Shown: positions 52,867 through 61,479 of the stretch, in pieces
How the letters are laid out: every line of letters begins with the position of its first letter
Numbering within the stretch: the first letter of the stretch is position 1
From: Chitinophaga oryzae
GTDB lineage: Bacteria > Bacteroidota > Bacteroidia > Chitinophagales > Chitinophagaceae
Length of the DNA stretch: 64,000 bases
Assembly (NCBI RefSeq): GCF_012516375.2
Contig: NZ_CP051204.2
Location: 6,510,001-6,574,000 of the forward strand
Direction: 5' to 3'
The notes under the pieces: generated by a model
What the model was told of the DNA's origin: nothing
What the model saw: the letters and a program-made list of their open reading frames with translations, nothing else
Databases searched by the model: none
Translations under genes and position numbers: made by a program

Positions 52867-54839
52867 ATGAAAAGATTAAGCCTGATGCTGGGCCTGGCAG
52901 TCGCCACCACCGCTGCCATGCAAAGCTGTAAAATGAAAACTGCCGCCACCGCGGTTCAAGGCGACGCCGCCACCAAAACATACGTGGCTCCCGGCAAATA
53001 CGATGAAATTTACAACTTCGTGTCCGGCGGCTTCAACGGACAGGTATCCGTATACGGCCTGCCCTCCGGACGCCTGCTGAAAGTCATCCCCGTGTTCGCC
53101 GTCAACCCGGAAAACGGCTACGGCTACAGCGAAGAAACAAAAGCCATGCTCAATACCACCAACGGCCTCATTCCGTGGGACGACCAGCACCACCTGGACC
53201 TGTCCCAGACCAACGGCGAACAGGACGGCCGCTGGCTTTTTGCCAATGCCAACAACACACCGCGCGTAGCCCGTATCGACCTCACCACCTTTAAAACCAT
53301 GGAGATCCTGCAGATACCTAACAGCGCCGGTAACCACTCCTCTCCCTTCATTACCGAAAACACGGAATATGTAGTGGCCGGCACCCGCTTCTCCGTACCC
53401 CTCGGCTCAGAAGACGTACCTATCAGCTCTTTCAAAGACAACTTCCACAGCACTGCCTCTTTTATCAGCGTAGATAAAAACAGCGGTAAAATGGACCTCG
53501 CCTTCCAGATCGTGCTGCCCGGCATGAACCTGGACCTGAGCCACGCCGGTAAAGGCCCGTCACACGACTGGTTCTTCTTCTCCAGCTATAATACCGAACA
53601 AGCCTATACGCTGCTCGAAGTAAACGCTTCCCAGAAAGACAAAGACTATATCGTAGCGGTGAACTGGAAGAAAGCCGAAGAATATGCCAAAGCCGGCAAA
53701 GGCAAAAAAGTACCGGCCACCTATGCCCACAACACTTACGACGAACATAAACAGACTGCCACCTCAGAAATCAAAAATGAAGTGCTGCTGCTGGACCCTA
53801 AAGACTGCCCGGACATGATCTACATGATCCCCTGTCCTAAGTCCCCCACGGCTGCGATATCGACCCTTCCGGTGAATACATCGTCGGCAGCGGTAAACTT
53901 GCAGCCCTGATCCCGGTGTTCTCCTTCAGTAAAATGACCAGCGCCATCGCCGGCAAACAGTTCGAAGGCGATTTCAAAGGCATCCCCATCATCAAATACG
54001 AAGCAGCCCTCCACGGCGAAGTACAGAAACCCGGCCTTGGCCCCCTGCACACCGAATTTGATGGTAAAGGCAACGCCTATACGTCTATGTTCCTCTCTTC
54101 CGAAGTAGTGAAATGGAGCCTGAAAGACCTGAAAGTGCTGGACCGTGTTCCTACCTATTATTCTGTAGGCCACCTGATGATACCCGGCGGCGATACCAAA
54201 AAACCCGGCGGAAAATACCTGGTTGCCTACAATAAAATCACCAAAGACCGCTTCCTGCCCACTGGCCCGGAACTGGCACAGTCAGCCCAGCTGTACGATA
54301 TCTCCGGTGATAAAATGCAACTGATACTGGACTTCCCCACTTTCGGCGAACCTCACTATGCCCAGGCCTGCCAGGCCAGCCTGATCAAAGACAAACAGGT
54401 AAAGTTCTATGACATCAACAAAAACGGCCACGAATATGTGACCATGGGTGAAAAGAAAGCCAACGTAGTACGCAAGGGCAACCGGGTAGATATCTACATG
54501 ACCGCTATCCGTTCCCACCTTGTGCCGGACAACATAGAAGGCGTGTTTGTAGGAGACGAAGTGTACTTCCACGTCACCAACCTCGAACAGGACTGGGACA
54601 TTCCGCACGGATTCGCCATCAAAAACAATCCCAATGCGGAACTGCTGATCATGCCGGGTGAAACGGTGACACTTAAATTCACACCGGATAAACAGGGTAT
54701 TTATCCGTTTTATTGCACCGACTTCTGCTCTGCCCTGCACCAGGAGATGTCCGGCTACCTGCGGGTATCACCCAAAGGCAGCAACGTACCGCTTAAATTC
54801 GGTACCGGTGAAACCGTGACTTCCGTCGCAGCTAAATAA
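52867..54839 (+). CDS. nosZ: Nitrous oxide reductase, clade II type, frameshifted
   Basis: Two frames make one 657-residue precursor with a Sec lipoprotein-like signal (AAMQSC), typical of clade II. The N-terminal propeller has DDQHHLDLSQTNGEQDGRW and GPLHTEFDGKGNAYTSMF, His ligands for the CuZ cluster. The frame breaks at C5 (53843-53847); one more C reads CPKSPHGCDIDPSGEYIVGSGKL, itself a CuZ-ligand loop. The C-terminal cupredoxin CuA site has DWDIPHGF and Cys617-x3-Cys621-x3-His625-x2-Met628. NosZ reduces N2O to N2 in the periplasm. No nir or nor gene is seen in the window. Confidence 0.93.
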
Positions 54840-54893
54840 ACAATCCCGCCGGCGGTGCTCTCCAGCGCTGCCGGCACTTTCAACCACTGAGCT

Positions 54894-55463
54894 ATGAAAA
54901 AGTTATCACAGGCAGGCCTTATGAGCATCCCGATCGTTATTATCTGTCTCGCTACCCTCTGGTTCTTTCCCATGTGGCGGATAGACATGCGCGCACCGCA
55001 GTATCCCGACGGCCTGTCTATGCAGATATGGATCAATGACGTAAAAGGTGATGTACCTATCATCAACGGCCTTAACCATTACATTGGCATGAAAACCATC
55101 CACAGGGAAGACTTCCTCGAGTTTGTGTTCATGCCGGTCTCCATCGGCCTTTTTATGGCCGCCGGCGTGTTGGTCATGGTGCTGAAGAAAAAAATACTGT
55201 ACTACATCTGGACCGGTATCTTCCTGCTCATCGCGTTGCTGTCTTTTGCAGACTTCTACCGGTGGGAATACAACTACGGCCATAACCTGGACCCGAACGC
55301 GCCCATACAGGTGCCAGGCATGTCTTATCAGCCGCCACTGATCGGGTACAAAAAGCTGCTGAATTTTGAAGTGCTGTCCCAGCCGGACGTGGGCGGATGG
55401 TTCTACATCGCGAGCGGTATGGTACTGGTGGGCATCACCTTTTATGAATGGAAAAAGAAATGA
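54894..55463 (+). CDS. Nos-operon membrane protein of unknown role
   Basis: The 189-residue protein has four predicted membrane helices (about residues 8-26, 76-95, 100-121 and 168-184) and a periplasmic loop with WRIDMRAPQYPDGLSMQIWIND. The loop and the HNLDPNAPIQVPGMSYQPPLIG segment recur in clade II nos operons. It may act in electron transfer or assembly of NosZ. Its stop overlaps the nosL leader closely (1 bp gap). No function is assigned. Confidence 0.8.
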   Translation: MKKLSQAGLMSIPIVIICLATLWFFPMWRIDMRAPQYPDGLSMQIWINDVKGDVPIINGLNHYIGMKTIHREDFLEFVFMPVSIGLFMAAGVLVMVLKKKILYYIWTGIFLLIALLSFADFYRWEYNYGHNLDPNAPIQVPGMSYQPPLIGYKKLLNFEVLSQPDVGGWFYIASGMVLVGITFYEWKKK

Positions 55464-55464
55464 T

Positions 55465-55902
55465 ATGAAACACAAGACACTGATTTTCGTGATTAGCTTT
55501 TTCGCCCTGCAAATGGCCTGCCGCCCTGAATCCGAGCCGATCGATTTTGGCCACGACGCCTGCACGCACTGCAAAATGACGATTATGGATAAACGTTATG
55601 CCGCCGAACTGATCACCCCTAAAGGCAGAGCATATAAATTCGACGATATCGTTTGCCTCCTGCAGTACAACGCCGCCAACACACCGGCGAGCGGCACCCG
55701 CTTCCTGGTGACCGACTACAGCGATTCCAGTCACCCTTTCACCGATGCGCAGAAAGCCGTGTACCTGCACAGCGAATCCTTCAAGACACCGATGAACGGC
55801 CGCTGCGCCGCTTTCAGCCAGGAAAAAAACGCCATTCCGCATAAAGACAACCTGGAGCAACGATTATTAAAATGGGAAGACCTTACCCAGCTAAAGCCGT
55901 AA
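55465..55902 (+). CDS. nosL: NosL copper chaperone lipoprotein
   Basis: ATG at 55465 gives 145 residues with a lipobox (LQMACRPE). The HDACTHCKMTIMDKRYAAELI segment contains the CxxCxM copper-binding motif of NosL. NosL delivers Cu(I) to the CuZ site of NosZ. The order membrane protein-nosL-nosD-nosF-nosY is the usual maturation cluster. The gene begins 2 bp after the previous stop. Confidence 0.92.
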   Translation: MKHKTLIFVISFFALQMACRPESEPIDFGHDACTHCKMTIMDKRYAAELITPKGRAYKFDDIVCLLQYNAANTPASGTRFLVTDYSDSSHPFTDAQKAVYLHSESFKTPMNGRCAAFSQEKNAIPHKDNLEQRLLKWEDLTQLKP

Positions 55903-55904
55903 TC

Positions 55905-57133
55905 ATGAAACATGCATGGATATTGTCATGGCTGATACTGGCCGCAGGTAGCCTGCAAGCCGCCACCATTGTGGTGAAGCCCGGTCCTGATGCGCTTCGT
56001 AAAGCCATCAGCAGCGCCCGCCCCGGCGACACGCTGGCCGTACAGCCCGGCGTGTACCGGGAACACAGCCTGCAGGTAGACCGTCGCCTCACCATCCTGG
56101 GCAACGGTACGCCTGTGATCGACGCGGAATACAAACACCCGGGCTTCCTCATCACGGCCGACAGCGTGACCATGCAGGGAATGCAAATACAGCATACAGG
56201 CCGTTCTTCCATATCCGACATCGCCGGCGTCCGCGTCAGTAATGCCGGTTATATCACGCTTCGCAACAACAAAATACTGGACTGCACCTACGGCATCTAC
56301 CTCCAGAATGCCCAACATTGCCTGGTAGAAGGTAATACCGTACACTCCGGCATCAAAAATGAAATCAACGGCGGCAACGGTATCCACGCCTGGAAATGCG
56401 ATGCGCTGCAAATCAGGAGCAACAGCATATCCGGCCACCGCGACGGCATCTACTTCGAGTTCGTCACCAATTCCGGCATAGAAGGCAACCTCTCCACTGC
56501 CAACCAACGCTATGGCCTGCACTTCATGTTCTCTCACCATGACACCTATACGAAAAATATTTTCCGGGAAAACGGCGCCGGCGTGGCTGTCATGTACACC
56601 CGCGAAGTGACCATGACAGACAACACTTTTATACAAAACTGGGGGACGCCTCCTATGGGCTGCTGCTGAAAGAAATCACAGACAGCCACATCACCCACAA
56701 CCGCTTCATCAAAAACACCATTGCTATCCACATGGAAGGCACCACCCGCGTGTCTGTACAGCGCAACCTGTTCCAGGACAACGGCTGGGCCCTCCGCGTG
56801 ATGGCCAGCTCCAGCGGCAGCCAGTTCACCGGCAACAACTTTATCGGCAACTCTTTCGATGTGGCCACCAACGGTACCCTCATGCTCAACGAGTTTCACC
56901 GCAACTACTGGGATAAATACGACGGCTATGATCTCAACCGCGATCAGATCGGCGACGTGCCACACTATCCCGTCAGCGTATACGCCGTAATATCAGAGAA
57001 AATACCGTCCGCCATGATCCTGTACCGCAGCTTCCTCACCAGCATCATGGAACAGGTGGAAAAAGTAATGCCCAGCATCATCCCCGATCAGTTAAAAGAT
57101 GATCAGCCATTCATGAAAAAACTGGAACTATGA
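55905..57133 (+). CDS. nosD: NosD periplasmic copper-cluster maturation protein, frameshifted
   Basis: Two frames make one 409-residue protein. A signal peptide (LQAA) precedes the parallel beta-helix of CASH/PbH1 repeats, visible as RNNKILDCTYGIYLQNAQHCLVEGNTV and NGIHAWKCDALQIRSNSISGHRDGIYFE. The frame breaks at G5 (56641-56645). One more G gives NWGDASYGLLLKEITD, joining to the rest (RNYWDKYDGYDLNRDQIGD, the conserved NosD end). It works with the NosFY ABC transporter to assemble CuZ. Stop overlaps nosF start by 4 bp. Confidence 0.9.
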
Positions 57134-57852
57134 TCCGAATTCATCATCTCACAAAGTCATTTAAAAAATTCAGGGCGCTGGATGATATCAACCTGCAACT
57201 GGAACGCGGTCAGGCCGTCTCCCTGCTGGGGCCTAACGGCTCCGGCAAGACGACCCTGATCAAATCCATCCTCGGTCTTGTGATCCCGGAAAAAGGCAGC
57301 ATCCATATCAACGGACAAGAGATCCGCAGCCACTGGAGTTACCGCTCCAAAATCGGTTATATGCCGCAGATCGGCCGTTACCCGGAGAATATGACCATCC
57401 GGCAGGTACTGGCCATGCTGCGCGAGGTACGGAAAGATTGTAAACACTATGATGAAGAACTGGTCCGGCTGTTCGATCTGCCCGCCATCGATCATAAACT
57501 GATGCGCAACCTCTCCGGAGGCACCCGTCAGAAAGTGAGCGCCTGCCTTGCTTTCCTCTTCTCGCCCGACATCCTGATACTGGACGAGCCTACCGCCGGC
57601 CTCGATCCCGTTGCCAGTGAAATACTGAAAGATAAGATCGCACGGGAACGGGCAAACGGGAAACTGGTGCTCATCACTTCCCATGTGCTCAGCGATTTAG
57701 AGGACATCACCAGTCATGTGGTATACCTGCAGGAAGGAAAACTGATCTGTTTTAAAACCGTGGAAGCACTGAAAGAATCAACCGGCCAACATCAGCTGAA
57801 CAAGGTGATCGCGGCCATGATGCAAACCCATCTACATGAAAACGATTATTAA
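57130..57852 (+). CDS. nosF: NosF ABC transporter ATPase
   Basis: The 240-residue protein has Walker A (GPNGSGKTT, about 35-43), the Q-loop (YMPQIG), the signature LSGGTRQKVS and Walker B with D-loop (ILILDEPTAGLDP), then the H-loop (ITSHVLSDLED). These define an active ATPase. It pairs with NosY in the maturation of NosZ, probably with NosD. Start overlaps the nosD stop, and its end overlaps nosY by 17 bp, showing tight coupling. Confidence 0.95.
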   Translation: MIRIHHLTKSFKKFRALDDINLQLERGQAVSLLGPNGSGKTTLIKSILGLVIPEKGSIHINGQEIRSHWSYRSKIGYMPQIGRYPENMTIRQVLAMLREVRKDCKHYDEELVRLFDLPAIDHKLMRNLSGGTRQKVSACLAFLFSPDILILDEPTAGLDPVASEILKDKIARERANGKLVLITSHVLSDLEDITSHVVYLQEGKLICFKTVEALKESTGQHQLNKVIAAMMQTHLHENDY

Positions 57853-58603
57853 ATACGTGCTGATAGACCTGTTAAAAAACAGGACCATCCTGATATACAC
57901 CCTGGTGCTGGCCGCGTTGACCATCAGTGTTACTGGCATGAGCGACAACATGTCCAAAGGCATGTTAAGCCTGCTCAATATCACGTTGCTTTTTGTGCCG
58001 ATCATCAGCATTCTGTTCGCCACCATTTACTTTTTTAATTCCGCGGAGTTCACAGAACTGCTGCTCGCGCAGCCCATCCGCCGCAAGTCCATGCTGATGG
58101 CTTCCTACACGGGCATAGCCACCGCACTGGGCCTCGCCTACCTTGCCGGTGTAGGCGTTACCGTTTGTATATTATACAACAGTCTTGCCGCCATCGCCCT
58201 GGTCGTCAGCGGGGTGTTGCTCACGCTGATTTTCTCCGCTCTTGCATTGCTCATCTTTGTAGTATTCAAAGACAAAACGCGGGGCATCGGCGCGGCGATC
58301 ATCACCGCGTTGTTTTTCACGTTGTTGTTTGATGGGTTGTTGCTGGCTTTTATCTACTCTTTCAGCGATTATCCGATAGATGAACCGTTGCTGGCGTTTA
58401 TCTCGCTGAACCCGGTGGACCTGGCGCGCATATTGGTATTGCTGCAGCTGGACGCTGCTGTGATGATGGGCTATTCCGGGGCTTTGTTCAAAAAGTTTAT
58501 GGGGTCCGCAACGGGAAGTATTTATACGGCGGTATGTATGTTCTGCTGGATGGTGGTCCCGTTGATATCAGCTATACGGATTTTCAGGAAAAAAGATATT
58601 TAA
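57836..58603 (+). CDS. nosY: NosY ABC transporter permease
   Basis: The 255-residue protein has six membrane helices and a NosY-like sequence: ALTISVTGMSDNMSKGMLSLLNITLLFVPIISILFATIYFFNSAEFTELLLAQPIRRKS. It is the membrane partner of NosF. It overlaps nosF by 17 bp and is the last gene of the operon, followed by a bidirectional terminator. Confidence 0.92.
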   Translation: MKTIIKYVLIDLLKNRTILIYTLVLAALTISVTGMSDNMSKGMLSLLNITLLFVPIISILFATIYFFNSAEFTELLLAQPIRRKSMLMASYTGIATALGLAYLAGVGVTVCILYNSLAAIALVVSGVLLTLIFSALALLIFVVFKDKTRGIGAAIITALFFTLLFDGLLLAFIYSFSDYPIDEPLLAFISLNPVDLARILVLLQLDAAVMMGYSGALFKKFMGSATGSIYTAVCMFCWMVVPLISAIRIFRKKDI

Positions 58604-58606
58604 AAA

Positions 58607-58637
58607 GCAGGGGCCGGCCATTCTTTTCGGCCCCTGC
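58607..58637. terminator. Bidirectional terminator between nosY and the TlpA-like gene
   Basis: Stem GCAGGGGCCG (58607-58616) with CGGCCCCTGC (58628-58637). A's precede and a short T run lies in the loop. The flanking genes converge. Confidence 0.75.
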
Positions 58638-58642
58638 ACACA

Positions 58643-60121
58643 CTATAGCAAACCATTCAGTTGTTGTTGCAATGCCGGATCGGACGGCCGTTTAGCATTG
58701 GCCGAAACGATTTTTCCGTCCGGCCCGATCAATATAAACCGCGGGATAGCGTTGATGTTGAATTTTTTAATAAAGTCGACGTTGAAATCATTGTCTGTGA
58801 TCAGCTGTTCTCCTTTCAACTGGTTGTCTTTCACATAGGCCTGCCATTTTTCTTTATCCGCCTGCCTGTCTACCGACAAGCTGACGAAGTGGATATTTTT
58901 TCCGGCGAAGGATTTCTCCATGGTTGTCAGGAAAGGGATCTCTCTTTTGCAGGGACCACACCAGGTGGCCCATACATCGATGTAGACGTACTTACCTTTC
59001 AGGTTGCTCAGCTTCACTTTTGCGCCGTGTACATTTTCAAATTCAAAGTCCGGCGCCGGCTGGTTATCACCATACTTTTTCAGATTAGCATATACTTCGT
59101 TGATGCTTTTCCGGTAGACCTCATTGGTCACTTTAGCCATGAAGTTTTTATACAGCGAATCTACTTCTGCCGGGTTGTCATTCATTTTGAGGATGTTCGC
59201 CGTTTGCTGGTACTGGTAATATTCGCGGATAAATGGAGATGTAATTTCTTTTGAGATGATCTGCAGCTTTATCATTTCCTGCGGCTGACCGGCATTCATT
59301 TCCTTCTGATAACCGGCGTACATAATATTGGTGATCCGGCCGTCCAGCGCTTCGCGGTAGGAGGCAAGGTTGCGGAACCAGTCGTCGTTATTCATGCTCC
59401 ATCCATGGAAGCTGAAAGAGTCTATTTCGCTGCGTTCCTGCCGGGTCAATGTTTTGGTGCGCATTTCGTTAAACGCTTTCCGCAAGCGTACATGCAGGGT
59501 AGTGTCGTTCATCTCTTTCGGGGCTTCCAGCATCTTTTGAAAAGCGATCCGTTTGAGCGAGTCCACGCCGTAATTCAGCCACCAGTCCTGTGCGATGTTT
59601 TTTGCCCTGAACGCCACCGCTGTGTTCTGAAGTTCACGGAAATAAGCATTATCTGACTTTGACAGTATGTTGGCGGCCGCTTGCTGCCAGGCGGCCATTT
59701 TCTGCCGGAATTCGGGCAGGCTGATCTGGTAGAACGAATAGAGATAATCCCCATTATACATGGGGACGTATTTTTTCAGTTCATCGGCCGCCGCCCTGAT
59801 GAGGTTATTTTCGGTGCTGCCTTTTCCCTTGAAGCGGAAGCCGTCGCCTTCGGGGATAATTTCCAGGGCATATCCCGGTTCCAGGTATACTGGGCCGATG
59901 GCGCCCAGCTGATAGACACCGCGGGGTATTTTTCCGGTGGTGACAGTGAAGCGGCCGTTTTTATCGGCCGGCACTTTCAGCGGTTCCTGTCCGGGCATGG
60001 TGAGCAGCAGGTTGGAGGCCGCTGCGGGTGGCAGCCTGCCGCTGATCTTCACCTGGCTGAAGGCCGGCAGCGCGGCGGCTGCGGCGAAGCAAAGGAGCAT
60101 ATTTCTTAACCGTTGTTTCAT
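58643..60121 (-). CDS. DUF4369-TlpA thioredoxin-like envelope protein
   Basis: The 492-residue protein has a signal peptide (ALPAFS). DUF4369 (about 25-110), a long helical spacer and the TlpA-type thioredoxin domain follow, with DVWATWCGPCKREIPFLTTME and cis-Pro in NAIPRFILIG. It follows a SusD gene by 20 bp on the same strand. TlpA-like proteins linked to SusC/SusD are common in Bacteroidota and of unknown substrate. The catalytic WCGPC is intact. Confidence 0.88.
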   Translation of the reverse strand: MKQRLRNMLLCFAAAAALPAFSQVKISGRLPPAAASNLLLTMPGQEPLKVPADKNGRFTVTTGKIPRGVYQLGAIGPVYLEPGYALEIIPEGDGFRFKGKGSTENNLIRAAADELKKYVPMYNGDYLYSFYQISLPEFRQKMAAWQQAAANILSKSDNAYFRELQNTAVAFRAKNIAQDWWLNYGVDSLKRIAFQKMLEAPKEMNDTTLHVRLRKAFNEMRTKTLTRQERSEIDSFSFHGWSMNNDDWFRNLASYREALDGRITNIMYAGYQKEMNAGQPQEMIKLQIISKEITSPFIREYYQYQQTANILKMNDNPAEVDSLYKNFMAKVTNEVYRKSINEVYANLKKYGDNQPAPDFEFENVHGAKVKLSNLKGKYVYIDVWATWCGPCKREIPFLTTMEKSFAGKNIHFVSLSVDRQADKEKWQAYVKDNQLKGEQLITDNDFNVDFIKKFNINAIPRFILIGPDGKIVSANAKRPSDPALQQQLNGLL

Positions 60122-60140
60122 AAAAGCGGGTTGGCATAGA

Positions 60141-61469
60141 TTAGTTGATAGCCATGTCGGGATTAAATCTCCTAACGCTGGCGGGTATCTGAAACGTGTA
60201 GTGGCTGCTGTTAGGTTCGAGGATGGTGATGACCGCGCCCGTCTCTCTGTCCACCCGTTTGATGGCAGGCATTCTTCCTTCGCGGTCGAGGCGTTTCATG
60301 TCCATCCAGCGCTGGCCGCTGAAGGCCATTTCCCGGCGCCGTTCCGCCAGTACGATGTCCAATGCTTCTTCTTGCGTGACCGCGGTTAAAGGTACATAGC
60401 GATCTGTTTCAAAGCGGGCTTTGCGGAGAAGGTTGACGAAGTCCATGGCGGCGGGGATATTGCCTTTCCTGGCAGCCACTTCAGCCCGTGTCAGGTATAA
60501 TTCCGGGAAAGTAATGCCGAAATTGGCAAACCCGGAAGTACCATACCTTGTAATACCGTCAGGCATCTCGAATGTCAGGAGACTATAGCGCAGATCTCCT
60601 TCATGAAAAAGTGTTTTCAATGTATCGGAATACAGCATTTCCCCTGGTACCTTATAATCATCAGCGGAGCGTTGCCACAGTACTTCCGGGTTGATATCCG
60701 CCTCCGGTAAATCGAGCGCGTTTTTATAATCGTTATAGTCCAGCAGTTCATGCCTTGCCTGTAAGGCGCTGTCAGCAAAACGATCGGCTTCTGCATAGTT
60801 GCCCATATAAAGGTAAATGCGGGACAACATGCCGCTGGCGGCATATTTCGTACAGCGATAACGGTTAATGCTCTGTTCCGGCAGCATGGGGATGGCCAGC
60901 TGCAGATCGTGGACCAGCGAATCCAGGGTAGCCTGTACGGAAGAGCGCTGGGGAATTTTTTCTGTTACGTTGGTGGCTGTCACCAGCGGCAGCCCCGGGT
61001 CGGCACTGGCGGTAGCCGGGTTATAAGCCTTGGCAAAGGCAGTCAGCATAGTAAAGTATATCTCCGCTCTGGCGGCCAGGCCTTCTGCCAATATCTGCCT
61101 GCGTTGCTGTTCGTTGCTCTCTGTCGCCTTCAGCACATTGTTAATGATGATATTGGCATAGTATACGATCTTATAACCATCTCCCCATATGGCGGGGCTG
61201 GTCTGCTCATTTTGGTCAATATCACGCCGCCAGTAGTAGGCATTGGCCTGCAGGTTCCGCTCCTGCTCATTATATTCACCATAGTAATCATCGGTGCAAT
61301 ACAGGAGCGTTGACGGAAAGGTGAATATCATGGTGCGGGAATTCAGCAACCCTTCGAAGTCAGACAGTTTTTCAGGAATCACTACCCCTTTGGGCTTTAC
61401 CTCGAGGAACTTATTGCATGCGCTGCCACCTACTGTTATCAGCGCTATGATCATCCATATGTTCTTCAT
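60141..61469 (-). CDS. SusD/RagB-family lipoprotein
   Basis: The longer frame from 61553 overlaps susC; ATG at 61469 gives 442 residues starting MKNIWMIIALITVGGSAC, a lipoprotein signal. SusD elements include ILAEGLAARAEIYFTMLTAFAKAYNP, TKYAASGMLSRIYLYMGNY and the C-terminal AERRREMAFSGQRWMDMKRL. It works with the SusC encoded upstream (61480-64000). The substrate is unknown. Confidence 0.92.
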   Translation of the reverse strand: MKNIWMIIALITVGGSACNKFLEVKPKGVVIPEKLSDFEGLLNSRTMIFTFPSTLLYCTDDYYGEYNEQERNLQANAYYWRRDIDQNEQTSPAIWGDGYKIVYYANIIINNVLKATESNEQQRRQILAEGLAARAEIYFTMLTAFAKAYNPATASADPGLPLVTATNVTEKIPQRSSVQATLDSLVHDLQLAIPMLPEQSINRYRCTKYAASGMLSRIYLYMGNYAEADRFADSALQARHELLDYNDYKNALDLPEADINPEVLWQRSADDYKVPGEMLYSDTLKTLFHEGDLRYSLLTFEMPDGITRYGTSGFANFGITFPELYLTRAEVAARKGNIPAAMDFVNLLRKARFETDRYVPLTAVTQEEALDIVLAERRREMAFSGQRWMDMKRLDREGRMPAIKRVDRETGAVITILEPNSSHYTFQIPASVRRFNPDMAIN

Positions 61470-61479
61470 ATCAACAGTA

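Noticed and set aside
53916..54839. Separate cupredoxin-type gene after a truncated nosZ
   Set aside because: The piece contains NosZ propeller residues as well as the CuA domain and joins the upstream part in frame with one base added.
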